A DNA stretch of 64,000 nucleotides, taken from assembly GCA_029055565.1 (NCBI GenBank), contig JAIDCZ010000028.1:1-64000 (forward strand), in the 5' to 3' direction. Within the stretch, counting starts at the first letter, position 1. Every line of letters begins with the position of its first letter. Both the position numbers and the translations under genes were made by a program. Of this stretch, positions 35,957 through 45,495 are shown piece by piece. The notes beneath the pieces were generated by a model. That model made no database searches. It was not told the DNA's origin and saw nothing but the letters and a program-made list of their open reading frames with translations. The stretch comes from Clostridiales bacterium. GTDB taxonomy: Bacteria > Bacillota > Clostridia > Christensenellales > Pumilibacteraceae.

Positions 35957-37912
35957 ATGAATAATTACGGCATATTAAAGAGCGGAACGGATATTCGCGG
36001 TAGAGCGATTGCCTCCGAGGGTAAGGACGCCGTTCTTACCGAGCAAGCCGTTAGGGATATTGCCGCGGCGTTTGCACTGTGGGTAGTGCGGCGAATGGAC
36101 AAGCCCAGATGCAAAATAGCAATCGCTCGCGACAGTCGATTGACGAGCGAAGGCTTTGCCCGCGCAATCGTTGCCGAGCTTAAATATGCCGGACTTGAAA
36201 TTTTCGACTGCGGACTGTTTTCTACGCCAGCGGCGTATATGGTTACGCAGTTTCCGTCAATGTTTGCCGACGGCGCTATTATGATAACGGCCAGCCACCA
36301 TCCGCGCGATATAAACGGACTCAAGTTTTTTATATCCGAGGGCGGCTTAAACTCCGCTCAGCTCGACGAGATTATAGAGCTTGCGGACAACGGCGAAAAG
36401 CCGGAGCGGTCGTCCACGTCCACCGTTATACGTAGGGATTTTTTGCGGCTTTACTGCGATTCGCTTACCGAACTGATACGCAAAGGTACCGGTCTTTTCC
36501 TTCCGCTGAAAGGATTGAAAATTGCTGTCGACGCCGGCCACGGCGTTGGCGGGTTCTTTGCTAAACGCGTTATAGAGCCGCTTGGCGGCAATATTGCGCC
36601 TTCCCAGTACTTGGAGCCTAACGGCAACTTCCCCGCGCACGCGCCCAATCCCGAGGACGCAGACGCTATGCAATCGCTGAAGAATCGCGTTATTGCTACC
36701 GGCGCCGACTTGGGCATAATATTCGACGCCGACGCCGACCGCAGTGCGGTAGTAACGGCCGACGGTACCGAAGTCAACCGTTGCAGACTGATTGCGCTTG
36801 CCGCGGCAATGGTGTTGCCGGATCACCCCGGCGCTACTATAGTTACCGACTCGGTGACCACCGAGGGCTTGCGCAAGTTTATAGCGGCGCACGGCGGTGT
36901 GCAACGTAGGTTTAAGCGCGGCTACCGCAACGTTATTGACGAAGCCAAAAGGCTATGCGACGAGGGCGTTGACGCTCCGCTTGCAATAGAAAGCAGTGGA
37001 CACGCGGCGTTTTCAGACCACTACTTTTTGGACGACGGCGCGTACCTTATAGCAAAAATACTTATAGTCATGTCCGCGTTGCGTAAACAAGGCCTTACGC
37101 TAAACGACCTTATTGCGGACTTGGAAGTGCCGCTTGAGGAGCGCGATATTCGGCTTAGCTTTACTTGCGAAAACTGGCGCGACGTCGCGGACAAGATTAT
37201 AGCGCGGCTTACGCAAATGTCGGAGCGCATGCTCAAGCTGTCCGACGATAACGACGAGGGCGTGCGTGCGTTCGTGTCGCATGCCAACGGCTACTTTATA
37301 GTGCGCACCAGCGTGCACGACCCAGTACTGCCAATATATATAGAATCGGACAAAATCGGCGGTTCGCTCAGCATTGCGCGGCTGTTGTATTCGTTCCTTA
37401 ACGGCTTTGCCGGCTTGGATTGCACGCCGTTGTACGAAATGATAGTGCAAGCCGAGCAAGAACAAGCGGCTATGCAAGCCGAGCGTGATGCCGAAGCCGA
37501 GCAAGAGCAAGAACAAGAGTACGTCGAGGACGTGGGCGAGTATGCCAAACAGTCCGACGAGGCGTACGAGGCCGCGGAAAACGCTTACGCCGCGGAACAA
37601 ACGGACGATACCTACCAAGCCTACGACGGTGAACGAGTGGACCAAGCGGATGGATACTCCGAGCAAGAGTTTACAGAAGGTGACGGCGAGTACGGCGCAG
37701 AACAACCCGACGGCGCGTACGAGTATGCAGACGGCGACTACGCCGCGGAACAAACGGACGATACCTACCAAGCCTACGACGGTGAACATGTAGACCAAGC
37801 GGATGAGTACACCGAGCAAGAGTTTGACGAGGGCGACGGCGCGTACGCCGAGCAAGAGTACGAAGCCTACGACGGCACGGAGCAGTCCGAAGTAGTAGAT
37901 ACGGAAGAATAA
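35957..37912 (+). CDS. Phosphomannomutase/phosphoglucomutase with acidic repeat tail
   Basis: The product has 651 residues. Residues 1-490 are a standard alpha-D-phosphohexomutase: GTDIRGRAI at the N-terminus, phosphoserine loop ITASHHPRDINGLKFF near 112, metal loop DADADRSAV near 260 and a C-terminal phosphate-binding domain near 435. Such enzymes move phosphate between C1 and C6 of mannose or glucose. The last about 150 residues are very acidic and rich in Tyr, Gln and Glu, with two near-identical units built on AAEQTDDTYQAYDGE (about 549 and 601). I know no matching domain. GGAGG precedes the ATG at 35957. Confidence 0.85.
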   Translation: MNNYGILKSGTDIRGRAIASEGKDAVLTEQAVRDIAAAFALWVVRRMDKPRCKIAIARDSRLTSEGFARAIVAELKYAGLEIFDCGLFSTPAAYMVTQFPSMFADGAIMITASHHPRDINGLKFFISEGGLNSAQLDEIIELADNGEKPERSSTSTVIRRDFLRLYCDSLTELIRKGTGLFLPLKGLKIAVDAGHGVGGFFAKRVIEPLGGNIAPSQYLEPNGNFPAHAPNPEDADAMQSLKNRVIATGADLGIIFDADADRSAVVTADGTEVNRCRLIALAAAMVLPDHPGATIVTDSVTTEGLRKFIAAHGGVQRRFKRGYRNVIDEAKRLCDEGVDAPLAIESSGHAAFSDHYFLDDGAYLIAKILIVMSALRKQGLTLNDLIADLEVPLEERDIRLSFTCENWRDVADKIIARLTQMSERMLKLSDDNDEGVRAFVSHANGYFIVRTSVHDPVLPIYIESDKIGGSLSIARLLYSFLNGFAGLDCTPLYEMIVQAEQEQAAMQAERDAEAEQEQEQEYVEDVGEYAKQSDEAYEAAENAYAAEQTDDTYQAYDGERVDQADGYSEQEFTEGDGEYGAEQPDGAYEYADGDYAAEQTDDTYQAYDGEHVDQADEYTEQEFDEGDGAYAEQEYEAYDGTEQSEVVDTEE

Positions 37913-37936
37913 CGAAACTTGTAAAAGGAGATAAAT

Positions 37937-39952
37937 ATGACGAACAACGAACAACTTACTATATCGACGTTGCGCTTGCTTGCCGTCGAGGCTATAGAAA
38001 AAGCGAAGTCCGGTCACCCCGGTATATGCTTAGGTGCGGCGCCTATGGCTTACACTCTGTTTGCCAAGCATTTAAAGCACAACCCCAAAGACCCTAACTT
38101 TTTCGACCGCGATAGATTTATACTTTCGGCAGGGCATGGCTCCGCTCTTTTATACTCGCTTTTACACGTGTTCGGCTACGGACTGACTAAGGAGGACCTT
38201 ATGCGGTTCCGCCAGCACACGTCCAAAACCCCCGGACATCCTGAGTACGGCGTTACTGCGGGCGTTGAGGTTTCCACCGGCCCGCTCGGGCAAGGCGTTG
38301 CCAACGCAGTCGGCTTTGCGTTGGCGGAGCGCATACTTGCCGAAAAGTTCAACAAACCCGACTGCACGCTCGTAGACCACTACACCTACGCGCTGTGCGG
38401 TGACGGTTGCATGATGGAGGGCATCGAAAACGAGGCGGCGTCCTTTGCCGGTACGCAAAAGCTGGGCAAGCTGATAGTGCTTTACGATAGCAACCGTATT
38501 ACCATAGAGGGCAGTACCGATATAGCGTTCCGCGAGGACGTTGGCAAGCGCCACGAAGCGCTTGGCTGGCAAGTTATTTGCGTGCAAAACGGCGAGGATA
38601 TAGACGCCATTTCCGCAGCTATTACGCTTGCCAAGGACGAAAAGGACAAGCCGTCGCTTATTATAGTCAATACTACCATAGGCTACGGTTCGCCGCTTGC
38701 CGGTACCGCAAAGTGCCACGGCACGCCGCTCGGCGCGGACGGCATTAAGGAACTGCGCAAAAAGCTCGGCTACAAGACGCCCGCGTTCGAGGTTGCGTCG
38801 GCCGTTACCGATTATATTGCGGAGCTTGCGCCGACGTTTGCCAAGTATCAGTCGGAATGGAACAAGGCCGTCAAGTCGTATAAAACCAAGTACCCCGAGG
38901 AATACGAGGAATTCCAGTCGTGGCGCAAGGGCGTAGTCGACTTCGAGGAACTGGACAGTATTTACGAAAAGCCTAACAAGCCCGAGGCGGCGCGGTCGTC
39001 TTGCCACCGTATTCTTAACAGCATAGCGCAAAAGAATCCGTTTATAATCGGCGGGTCGGCAGACCTTTCGCCATCTAACTTAGTGGAAATTACCGACGGC
39101 GGCGACTTGTCGGCTACCGAAACCGGACGGAATATTCACTTCGGCATTCGCGAGCATGCTATGGGTGCAATATGCAACGGAATGTACTTGCACGGCGGCA
39201 TTTTGCCGTTCTGCTCCACGTTTGCGGTGTTTTCCGACTACATGAAAGCGGCTATCCGTATGAGCGCGCTTATGAATATTCCGGTCGTTTACGTGCTGTC
39301 GCACGACAGCATAGGCGTGGGCGAGGACGGTCCTACGCACCAGCCCGTGGAACAGCTTACAGGACTGCGCACCATCCCCGGCATAAAAGTTTTCCGTCCG
39401 GCGGACGCTACCGAAACGGCGGTTGCGTTCGAGTCGGCGTGGACGGGCAAAAGCCCTACGGCCATTCTTACTTCCCGCCAAAATCTGCCGCAGCTTAGCT
39501 GCACGAGCACGGACGCGCTTTACGGCGGGTATATTGCCGCCGACAGCAGTAAGGAAACGCCGGACGTTATACTTATAGCTACCGGCTCCGAGCTTTCGCT
39601 TGCGCTCGACGCCAAAAAGGCGCTCGGCAAGGAGGGTATCGACGCGCGCGTGGTAAGTATGCCGTGCATGGAATTGTTCGATATTCAAACGACCAAGTAC
39701 AAGGAATCGGTATTGCCGTCAAATGTTCGCGCTCGCGTGGCAATCGAAGCGGGCAAATCGAATATTTGGTATAAGTATGTCGGCCTTGACGGTGAGTTGT
39801 GCTGTATGGACTGCTTTGGCATGAGCGCGCCCGCGTCCATACTGTTCGAGATTTGCGGCTTTAACGTAGACAACGTAGTTAAGCTGGCAAAAAAGACCGT
39901 TCGTACTTGCAGTAAAAACGAAGCTCTTTTCGGAAATAAGGAAGAGGAATAA
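37937..39952 (+). CDS. tkt: Transketolase
   Basis: Transketolase moves two-carbon units between sugar phosphates in the pentose phosphate pathway, using thiamine diphosphate. The protein has 671 residues, full length for the single-chain type. It starts with [17 protein letters not shown]. The thiamine site shows [18 protein letters not shown] (about 155), and the pyrimidine domain has [15 protein letters not shown] near 400. AAAAGGAG lies before the ATG, 24 bases after the phosphohexomutase, so they are likely co-transcribed. Confidence 0.95.
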   Translation: MTNNEQLTISTLRLLAVEAIEKAKSGHPGICLGAAPMAYTLFAKHLKHNPKDPNFFDRDRFILSAGHGSALLYSLLHVFGYGLTKEDLMRFRQHTSKTPGHPEYGVTAGVEVSTGPLGQGVANAVGFALAERILAEKFNKPDCTLVDHYTYALCGDGCMMEGIENEAASFAGTQKLGKLIVLYDSNRITIEGSTDIAFREDVGKRHEALGWQVICVQNGEDIDAISAAITLAKDEKDKPSLIIVNTTIGYGSPLAGTAKCHGTPLGADGIKELRKKLGYKTPAFEVASAVTDYIAELAPTFAKYQSEWNKAVKSYKTKYPEEYEEFQSWRKGVVDFEELDSIYEKPNKPEAARSSCHRILNSIAQKNPFIIGGSADLSPSNLVEITDGGDLSATETGRNIHFGIREHAMGAICNGMYLHGGILPFCSTFAVFSDYMKAAIRMSALMNIPVVYVLSHDSIGVGEDGPTHQPVEQLTGLRTIPGIKVFRPADATETAVAFESAWTGKSPTAILTSRQNLPQLSCTSTDALYGGYIAADSSKETPDVILIATGSELSLALDAKKALGKEGIDARVVSMPCMELFDIQTTKYKESVLPSNVRARVAIEAGKSNIWYKYVGLDGELCCMDCFGMSAPASILFEICGFNVDNVVKLAKKTVRTCSKNEALFGNKEEE

Positions 39953-40533
39953 TGGTAAGCAAATTCTTTGCGTTTTTGGACAGAATGAAGCTGATCGATA
40001 GGTGGGCGCTTATGCGCAACACGTCGGTTGAGGACGTTGCGCAGCACACTATGCAAGTGGCTATGATAGCGCACGCCTTGTGTCAGATAGAAAACACGCT
40101 GTACGGCGGCAAGCTGGACGCGTGCAAGGCCGCGGTTATAGCGTTGTACCATGAATCGGCGGAGGTCGTTACCGGCGATCTGCCCACGCCGGTCAAGTAC
40201 TTTGACGAAGACATTAACCGTGCGTACAAAAAGATAGAGCATCGCGCCGAGCAAAAGCTGGTTGACACCTTGCCCGAGGAGCTGAGGACGGCGTTTTCGC
40301 CGTACGTCAAGGCGGACAGAAAGGAGCCGGAATACGTATTCGTCAAATACGCCGATAAAATGAGCGCGCTTATAAAGTGCGTAGAGGAGCTTTCGGTGGG
40401 GAACAAGGAGTTTGAAAAGGCGTATGGCGTTACGTACGATAGCTTTAAGGACGTACCGCACAAGTCGGTGCGCTACTTCCTCGACGTGTTTATTCCCGCG
40501 TACTCTATGAACTTGGACAGTCTGTTGGATTAA
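39952..40533 (+). CDS. YfbR-like HD-domain 5'-deoxynucleotidase
   Basis: The 193-residue HD-domain protein matches YfbR, which dephosphorylates deoxyribonucleoside 5'-monophosphates. Metal and active-site regions are VAQHTMQVAMIAHAL (about 25) and YHESAEVVTGDLPTPVKY (about 64), with a later Asp in KYADKMSAL. Its ATG shares one base with the transketolase stop (TAATG), so translation is coupled. The pairing with transketolase suggests nucleotide and pentose turnover, but that is inference. Confidence 0.88.
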   Translation: MVSKFFAFLDRMKLIDRWALMRNTSVEDVAQHTMQVAMIAHALCQIENTLYGGKLDACKAAVIALYHESAEVVTGDLPTPVKYFDEDINRAYKKIEHRAEQKLVDTLPEELRTAFSPYVKADRKEPEYVFVKYADKMSALIKCVEELSVGNKEFEKAYGVTYDSFKDVPHKSVRYFLDVFIPAYSMNLDSLLD

Positions 40534-40558
40534 ATGCGTAATAATAATGCGATAACTG

Positions 40559-40597
40559 AAAAAGCAATAGCGGCGCTAAAGCGTTCTATTGCTTTTT
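40559..40597. terminator. Bidirectional terminator after the yfbR-like gene and degV
   Basis: The stem AAAAAGCAATAG pairs with CTATTGCTTTTT around a 14-base loop. T runs on both strands allow use by both converging operons. Confidence 0.85.
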
Positions 40598-40633
40598 TAC
40601 TATTCTTATTTTATCGTGCGGATAAATATATAT

Positions 40634-41500
40634 TTAATTTTCCTTGCGGCTGTCGCCGGTAAAGAACAGCGCTACCGTTCCGGGGCCGGAATGACTGCCT
40701 ATTACGTAGCTTAGCGGCAATATTTTAGGCTGTACGCCGAACTTGGCCGTTACGGCGTTGGCTACGAACTTGGCGTCCTCGTAGCAGTCGCCATGCGTAA
40801 TGTACACTATATCGCTGGCCTTGTTGTACCGCTCTATCATTTTTTCCACGAGCATGCTAAGCGATTTCTTTCGGCCGATAACCTTTTTTATGGGGATAAG
40901 TCGGCCGTCCTCGTCGACGTGCAAAACCGGTTTTATGTTTAGCATATTACCGAAAAACGCCGAGCCTTTGCTCAGTCGGCCGCCGCGGGCGAGGTACTTC
41001 AAGTCCTCAACTACGAAGTAGTGAATAACGTTGTCGCGCACTTTGTCGGCGTACTCGCACGCTTCGGCAAAGGTGGCGCCTTCGTCGCGTTTTTGCGCAA
41101 CCAACGTCACGTACAAGCCCTCTCCGCCTGACGCGCATTTGGAATCCACAACGTAAACTTTCTGCTCGTTTTCGGCGTTAAGCTCGTCCGCCACGCGCTT
41201 GTAGTTGTCGTACGTGCCGGATAGGGCGGAAGCAAACGACAAGTACAGTACGTTTTTGCCCATACTGAGCAGTTCGGTCAAAAAGTCGCGGGCAGTTTGC
41301 TCGTTGATCATTGACGTGCCGGTACGTGCGCCCGCACGCATGGCATCGTAAAATTGGTGAAACTCCAGTTGGTTCGCTTCGTCTTTGCCGTACGCGACGT
41401 CGTTTACGAAGTATGTCATGTCGCGCGAATATACTTGCATGCCGCGCAGCATTTGTTTGGGGATGTCGCAAGTGCTGTCGGTCGCTATAATGTAGTCCAT
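40634..41500 (-). CDS. DegV family fatty-acid-binding protein
   Basis: The 288-residue protein is a DegV/FakB homologue, binding a fatty acid for phosphorylation by a FakA kinase. It begins IIATDSTCDIPKQM, and the ligand-binding TSMINEQTARDFLTELL lies near residue 80. The C-terminal region contains the usual lid (VIGSHSGPGTVALFF). No fakA is in this window. It lies 64 bases behind the GNAT gene on the same strand, so it may close the arg transcript or have its own promoter. Confidence 0.88.
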   Translation of the reverse strand: MDYIIATDSTCDIPKQMLRGMQVYSRDMTYFVNDVAYGKDEANQLEFHQFYDAMRAGARTGTSMINEQTARDFLTELLSMGKNVLYLSFASALSGTYDNYKRVADELNAENEQKVYVVDSKCASGGEGLYVTLVAQKRDEGATFAEACEYADKVRDNVIHYFVVEDLKYLARGGRLSKGSAFFGNMLNIKPVLHVDEDGRLIPIKKVIGRKKSLSMLVEKMIERYNKASDIVYITHGDCYEDAKFVANAVTAKFGVQPKILPLSYVIGSHSGPGTVALFFTGDSRKEN

Positions 41501-41564
41501 AGTACAATAATCCTATTATTGGGTAGCATTTTTGCTTGCAATTATAAGCATGACTAAAACGTGC

Positions 41565-42074
41565 TTACTGCAGAAATGCGGGGGATAAATCTACTCCGGA
41601 ATCTTGCTCTAACTCCAGCACGAACAACGCGCGCACGTATCCGCGGTCGAAGGTGGTGGAATGCACGAAAAACTGTTTGCCGTAGTAGTAGCGTGCTAGG
41701 CGGTAGTATTTTGCGTTGGTGTGCAACGCTATGGCCTTGGCGCCGTTTTCGTGCGCGTAGTTTACGGCTGCGTCCAGAAGTGCCGAGCCTAAGCCGGTAT
41801 TGCTTATTTTGGGGCTTACGCCAAAGCGGTAGACGTACCACAAGTCGTCGGACAGCTTTTTTATGCGGATTGCGCCGACGAGCACGCCAAACCGTTCCAC
41901 TACGAACACAGCGTTTTCGCGTATGTCGCGCAACGTGGATTCTATAGTTTCCTTAAGCGCTTTAACCTCGTAGTTTACGTGCAGTTCCTCTTGGTAAAGC
42001 GAAAAAGATTCCTTTGTTACTTTCAAAACGTTGTCGACGTCGTCGTCCGTTGCGCGGCGTATTGCCAAATACAT
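41565..42074 (-). CDS. GNAT acetyltransferase behind argF
   Basis: The 169-residue protein is a single GNAT domain. The acetyl-CoA loop is close to VSPKISNTGLGSALLDAA (about 90-107); the usual Q/R-x-x-G-x-G/A reads SNTGLG. The gene starts 25 bases after argF on the same strand. Because argJ is missing from the arg run, an N-acetylglutamate synthase role is worth testing, but the sequence alone does not show this. A protein or small-molecule acetyltransferase is the default call. Confidence 0.75.
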   Translation of the reverse strand: MYLAIRRATDDDVDNVLKVTKESFSLYQEELHVNYEVKALKETIESTLRDIRENAVFVVERFGVLVGAIRIKKLSDDLWYVYRFGVSPKISNTGLGSALLDAAVNYAHENGAKAIALHTNAKYYRLARYYYGKQFFVHSTTFDRGYVRALFVLELEQDSGVDLSPAFLQ

Positions 42075-42099
42075 TGCCCTAAACCTTGTCCTTTGCCGT

Positions 42100-43047
42100 T
42101 TATTTTTTGCCCATAAGTAGGCACATAATAGCTTTTTGTATGTGCAGACGGTTTTCCGCTTCTTGGAAAATAACCGAGCGCTCGGAATCTATAACGTCCG
42201 CAGTAACTTCCTCGCCGCGGTGGGCGGGGAGGCAGTGCATAAACACGGCGTCCTTTTTGGCCATAGCTATAACGTCGGCGTTCACTTGGTAGGGCATAAG
42301 CGCCTTTTCCTTTTTCGGGTCCTTGTCCTGACCCATGGAAAAGAATACGTCGGTGTACAGCACGTCGGCGCCGGTTGCCGCTTGCTCAACGCTGTCCGTT
42401 ACGGTAACGTTGCCGAACTTTTGCGCCGCGGCCGTTACGTCGGGATTGGGTTGGAATCCCTCGGGCGAGCAAATGCACACTTCCATGCCGGTCTTTGCGC
42501 CGGCAAGCATAAGCGAGTGCGCCATATTGTTGCCGTCGCCGAAGTACGCAAGCTTTATGCCGTTAAGCTTGCCGTACTTTTCGTATACCGTAAATATATC
42601 GGCAAGCGCTTGGCACGGATGAAAGTCGTCGGTAAGTCCGTTGATTACCGAAAACGTGCCGTAACGCGCTAAGTCCTCCACGTCCGATTGCTTGAACGTG
42701 CGGATCATTATGCCGTCAATGCCGTAGTGCGACAGCACGCAAGCGGTGTCGTGTATGGTTTCGCCGCGGCCGAGCTGAATGTCGTTGCTCGACAAAAACA
42801 GCGTGTGTCCGCCGAGCTGGTGCATGCCCATTTCAAACGACACGCGCGTGCGCGTGGACGATTTGCTGAATATCATGGCAAGGGTTTTGCCCTTTAAAAA
42901 CTCGTGTTTTTTGCCTTTGTGAAATGCCGTTTTTAGCGATTCCGACAAGTGCAAAATCTCGTAAATGTCGGCAGTGGAATAATCGAGCAGATTAAGCAAG
43001 TGCTTGTGTTCTATTCTGCCCTTCGGTTTGTATGACGATACGTCCAT
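42100..43047 (-). CDS. argF: Ornithine carbamoyltransferase
   Basis: The enzyme forms citrulline from ornithine and carbamoyl phosphate. It has 315 residues. The carbamoyl-phosphate loop is SKSSTRTRVSFEMGMHQLGG in part (Ser-Thr-Arg-Thr near residue 59), and the ornithine-side loop HCLPAHRGEEVT lies near 275. Its promoter and an AAGGAG site lie upstream. It is set apart from argD by a terminator and a repeat, so it can be expressed separately from argCBD. Confidence 0.95.
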   Translation of the reverse strand: MDVSSYKPKGRIEHKHLLNLLDYSTADIYEILHLSESLKTAFHKGKKHEFLKGKTLAMIFSKSSTRTRVSFEMGMHQLGGHTLFLSSNDIQLGRGETIHDTACVLSHYGIDGIMIRTFKQSDVEDLARYGTFSVINGLTDDFHPCQALADIFTVYEKYGKLNGIKLAYFGDGNNMAHSLMLAGAKTGMEVCICSPEGFQPNPDVTAAAQKFGNVTVTDSVEQAATGADVLYTDVFFSMGQDKDPKKEKALMPYQVNADVIAMAKKDAVFMHCLPAHRGEEVTADVIDSERSVIFQEAENRLHIQKAIMCLLMGKK

Positions 43048-43114
43048 TAAAATCTCCTTAATATGCGTACGACCGATTTGCGGTCGCTTTTGTCTTATTG
43101 TTGACTTATATAAT

Positions 43115-43143
43115 ATTGTATCATTAAAATAATATTAAATCAA
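43115..43143 (-). promoter_or_regulatory. Promoter of argF
   Basis: On the minus strand TTGATT (43143-43138), 17 bp, TACAAT (43120-43115). The leader carries a short hairpin CGACCG-CGGTCG before AAGGAG. Confidence 0.7.
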
Positions 43144-43145
43144 CT

Positions 43146-43176
43146 AAAAACCTACTTCTTTTGTAAAAGAAGTAGG
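43146..43176 (-). terminator. Terminator behind argD
   Basis: A perfect 12-bp stem, CCTACTTCTTTT with its complement and a 2-base loop at DNA level. It is followed on the minus strand by TTTTT. It separates argD from argF. Confidence 0.8.
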
Positions 43177-43189
43177 CAAGAAAACTTTT

Positions 43190-43336
43190 ATTGTTGTGTG
43201 TGTACGCGGTGATTGGTTGGTCGTTACACCCAATTAGCTCCGTGTCAATTATAAATTACTCGACGCCACTCGTTATCGGAAAGTAAAAGTAGTCTAATGA
43301 TAATTCCGAATTTCTAATTCCGCATTCCGAATTTAG
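43190..43336 (-). repeat. Interspersed 3'-end repeat, copy 3
   Basis: On the minus strand it begins at the argD stop with AATTCGGAAT-type units. The core GTGGCGT, GGGTGTAAC and ACACACAAC blocks follow in the same order and nearly the same spacing as at 4877 and 8797. It lies between argD and the argD terminator. Confidence 0.6.
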
Positions 43337-44527
43337 TTATGCACGTATTTCGTCGCACACATCGTCGAGCGCTTTTATAAGTCCGTCGATTTCTTGCTTG
43401 GTTATGGTAAGCGGGGGGATAAGGCGAAGCGTGTTGTTGCCCGCCACGTTTACAAGGTAGCCTTTGTCGCGAAGCTTGCTTTCGAACGTCGAAGCGGGTA
43501 CTTTGTCGGCCAGCTCTATGCCGCGCATAAGGCCCAAGCCGCGCACGTCGGTAACGAAGTCGTATTTGGAAAGGTGCGCAAGCTTTTCGCCGAAGTATTC
43601 GCCGAGCTTTGCCGATTGGTCAATCAATCCGTCTTGCAAAATTTCCAGCACCTTGTCGGCCGCAGCGCATGCAAGCGCGTTACCGCCGAAGGTCGAGCCG
43701 TGGTCGCCGCGCGAAAACGCCGTGCCCACTTCCTCGGTAGCAAGGCAAGCGCCCATCGGTATGCCGCCGGCAATGGCCTTTGCCATAGTTATTATGTCGG
43801 GCTTTATGCCGAAGTGCTCGAAGGAGAACAGCTTACCCGTTCTGCCCATGCCGGTCTGCACCTCGTCGACTATAAACAGTACGCCCTTTGCCTTGCACAG
43901 CTCGTACGCGTTTACCAAAAAGTCTTTGGAAAAGGGGCGTACGCCGCGCTCGCCTTGTATGGTTTCCAGTATCACCGCGCCGACGTTGTTCGTCAGCTTG
44001 CGCTTAAAGTCGTCCAAGTCGTCGTACTTAAAGCTGTCAAAGCCTTGCGGGAGCGGGGAGTAACGCTCGTGCTGGGCGGTGTTGCCGGTTACGGTTAGCG
44101 TGGCAAGCGTTCTGCCGTGAAAGCTGCCCTCGGCGTACAGAACGGTTTTGTCGCCGCCGTGGTTTTTGAAGTACCGCCTTGCAAGCTTGATTGCGCACTC
44201 GTTTGCTTCCGCGCCCGAGTTGCACAAAAACACGCGGGCAAAGCCCGACGCTTGGCACAGCCGAGTTATATACTGCGACTGTATTGCCGTGTAGTAATGG
44301 TTGGACACGTGCATCAGTTTTTTAACTTGATTGCACACCGCCTCGGTATATTGCGGGTGGTTGTAGCCGAGCACGTTGGTGGCAATGCCGGCCACGAAGT
44401 CCACGTACTTATTGCCGTCAATATCGTATACGCAGTTGCCCTCGCCGCGCTCGAGCACCAAGCTGTCCCGAGCAAATACCGGCATGTAGTGCGTGGCTTC
44501 GGCGTTCTTAATTTTGGTTATATCCAT
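43337..44527 (-). CDS. argD: Acetylornithine aminotransferase
   Basis: ArgD converts N-acetylglutamate semialdehyde to N-acetylornithine with pyridoxal phosphate. The protein has 396 residues. Phosphate-binding CNSGAEANECAIKLAR lies near residue 100, FIVDEVQTGMGRTGK near 215 (PLP Asp), and the Schiff-base Lys is in ITMAKAIAGGIPMG near 246. It starts 47 bases after argB on the same strand. Ornithine or succinyl-DAP aminotransferase activity is possible in the family, but the context fixes the role. Confidence 0.93.
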   Translation of the reverse strand: MDITKIKNAEATHYMPVFARDSLVLERGEGNCVYDIDGNKYVDFVAGIATNVLGYNHPQYTEAVCNQVKKLMHVSNHYYTAIQSQYITRLCQASGFARVFLCNSGAEANECAIKLARRYFKNHGGDKTVLYAEGSFHGRTLATLTVTGNTAQHERYSPLPQGFDSFKYDDLDDFKRKLTNNVGAVILETIQGERGVRPFSKDFLVNAYELCKAKGVLFIVDEVQTGMGRTGKLFSFEHFGIKPDIITMAKAIAGGIPMGACLATEEVGTAFSRGDHGSTFGGNALACAAADKVLEILQDGLIDQSAKLGEYFGEKLAHLSKYDFVTDVRGLGLMRGIELADKVPASTFESKLRDKGYLVNVAGNNTLRLIPPLTITKQEIDGLIKALDDVCDEIRA

Positions 44528-44574
44528 TTTTTTCGACCTTTTGCGGTTTGCCGCAACTTATTATATTTTTCGTC

Positions 44575-45441
44575 TTAGTCGTGCTCTATCATAGTGCCCA
44601 CGCCGCTGTCGGTAAACAGCTCCAGCAGTATGGAATGGGGGAGCGTGCCGTTAAGCACGAACACGCTGTTTATGCCGCGCTCTATCGCGTCGATACAGCT
44701 TTGCGCTTTTGGCACCATGCCGCCCGATACCGTGTCGTCCGCTATCATTTTTTTAAGTCCCGATACCGATATGCGGTTGATAAGCGTGTCGGCGTTGTCC
44801 TTGTCGGTCATAATGCCGTCTATGTCGGTAAGGAACAAAAGCTTCTCCGCATGCATTGCCGCACCGATTGCTGCCGCCGCGACGTCGGCGTTCACGGTGT
44901 CGCTGTTGCCTTTTTCGTCGGTGGCTATGGCCGCTATTACCGGTATAAACTCGTCGCGTGCAAGAATCTCTAAAAGCTTGGCGTTGATTTCGGTTATCTT
45001 GCCGACGTAGCCAAGCTCTGGGTCGAGTCGTTCCGCCTTTATCAGCTGTGAGTCCTTGCCGCAAAGGCCGATTGCTTTTACTCCCAAGCCGTTAAGTTCG
45101 CCAACGATGTTCTTGTTTATCTTGCCGCACAAAATCATTTGCGCAACCTCCATCGTTTGCTCGTCGGTCACGCGTAAGCCGTTTTTAAACTGCGGCTGTA
45201 CGCCGAGGCGGGAGAGCATTTTGTTTATTTCCGGCCCGCCGCCGTGGACGAGTATGGGGTTTACGCCGACTATCTTCAAAGCCGCTATGTCTTGAAGTAT
45301 GGTCGTGGTAATGGCCTCGTCGTTCATTGCGTTGCCGCCGTACTTAATAACCAACGTCTTGCCACTGTACTTGCGTATGTATGGCAACGCTTCGCAAATT
45401 ATGTTTGCGCGCTCGATGGTAGACTTAATCGAATCCTTCAT
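44575..45441 (-). CDS. argB: Acetylglutamate kinase
   Basis: ArgB phosphorylates N-acetylglutamate. The protein has 288 residues. The phosphate loop is LVIKYGGNAM near residue 30, followed by LVHGGGPEINKML (about 63-75), and the C-terminal ATP site shows VSGGMVPKAQSCIDAI. GAGGAAG precedes the ATG. It lies in the order argC-argB-argD, as in many Firmicutes, but without argJ between argC and argB. Confidence 0.95.
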   Translation of the reverse strand: MKDSIKSTIERANIICEALPYIRKYSGKTLVIKYGGNAMNDEAITTTILQDIAALKIVGVNPILVHGGGPEINKMLSRLGVQPQFKNGLRVTDEQTMEVAQMILCGKINKNIVGELNGLGVKAIGLCGKDSQLIKAERLDPELGYVGKITEINAKLLEILARDEFIPVIAAIATDEKGNSDTVNADVAAAAIGAAMHAEKLLFLTDIDGIMTDKDNADTLINRISVSGLKKMIADDTVSGGMVPKAQSCIDAIERGINSVFVLNGTLPHSILLELFTDSGVGTMIEHD

Positions 45442-45495
45442 AATGCTTCCTCTTTTTGTTGACCGAATTATTATATGCTGAAATATTCCTAAAAA

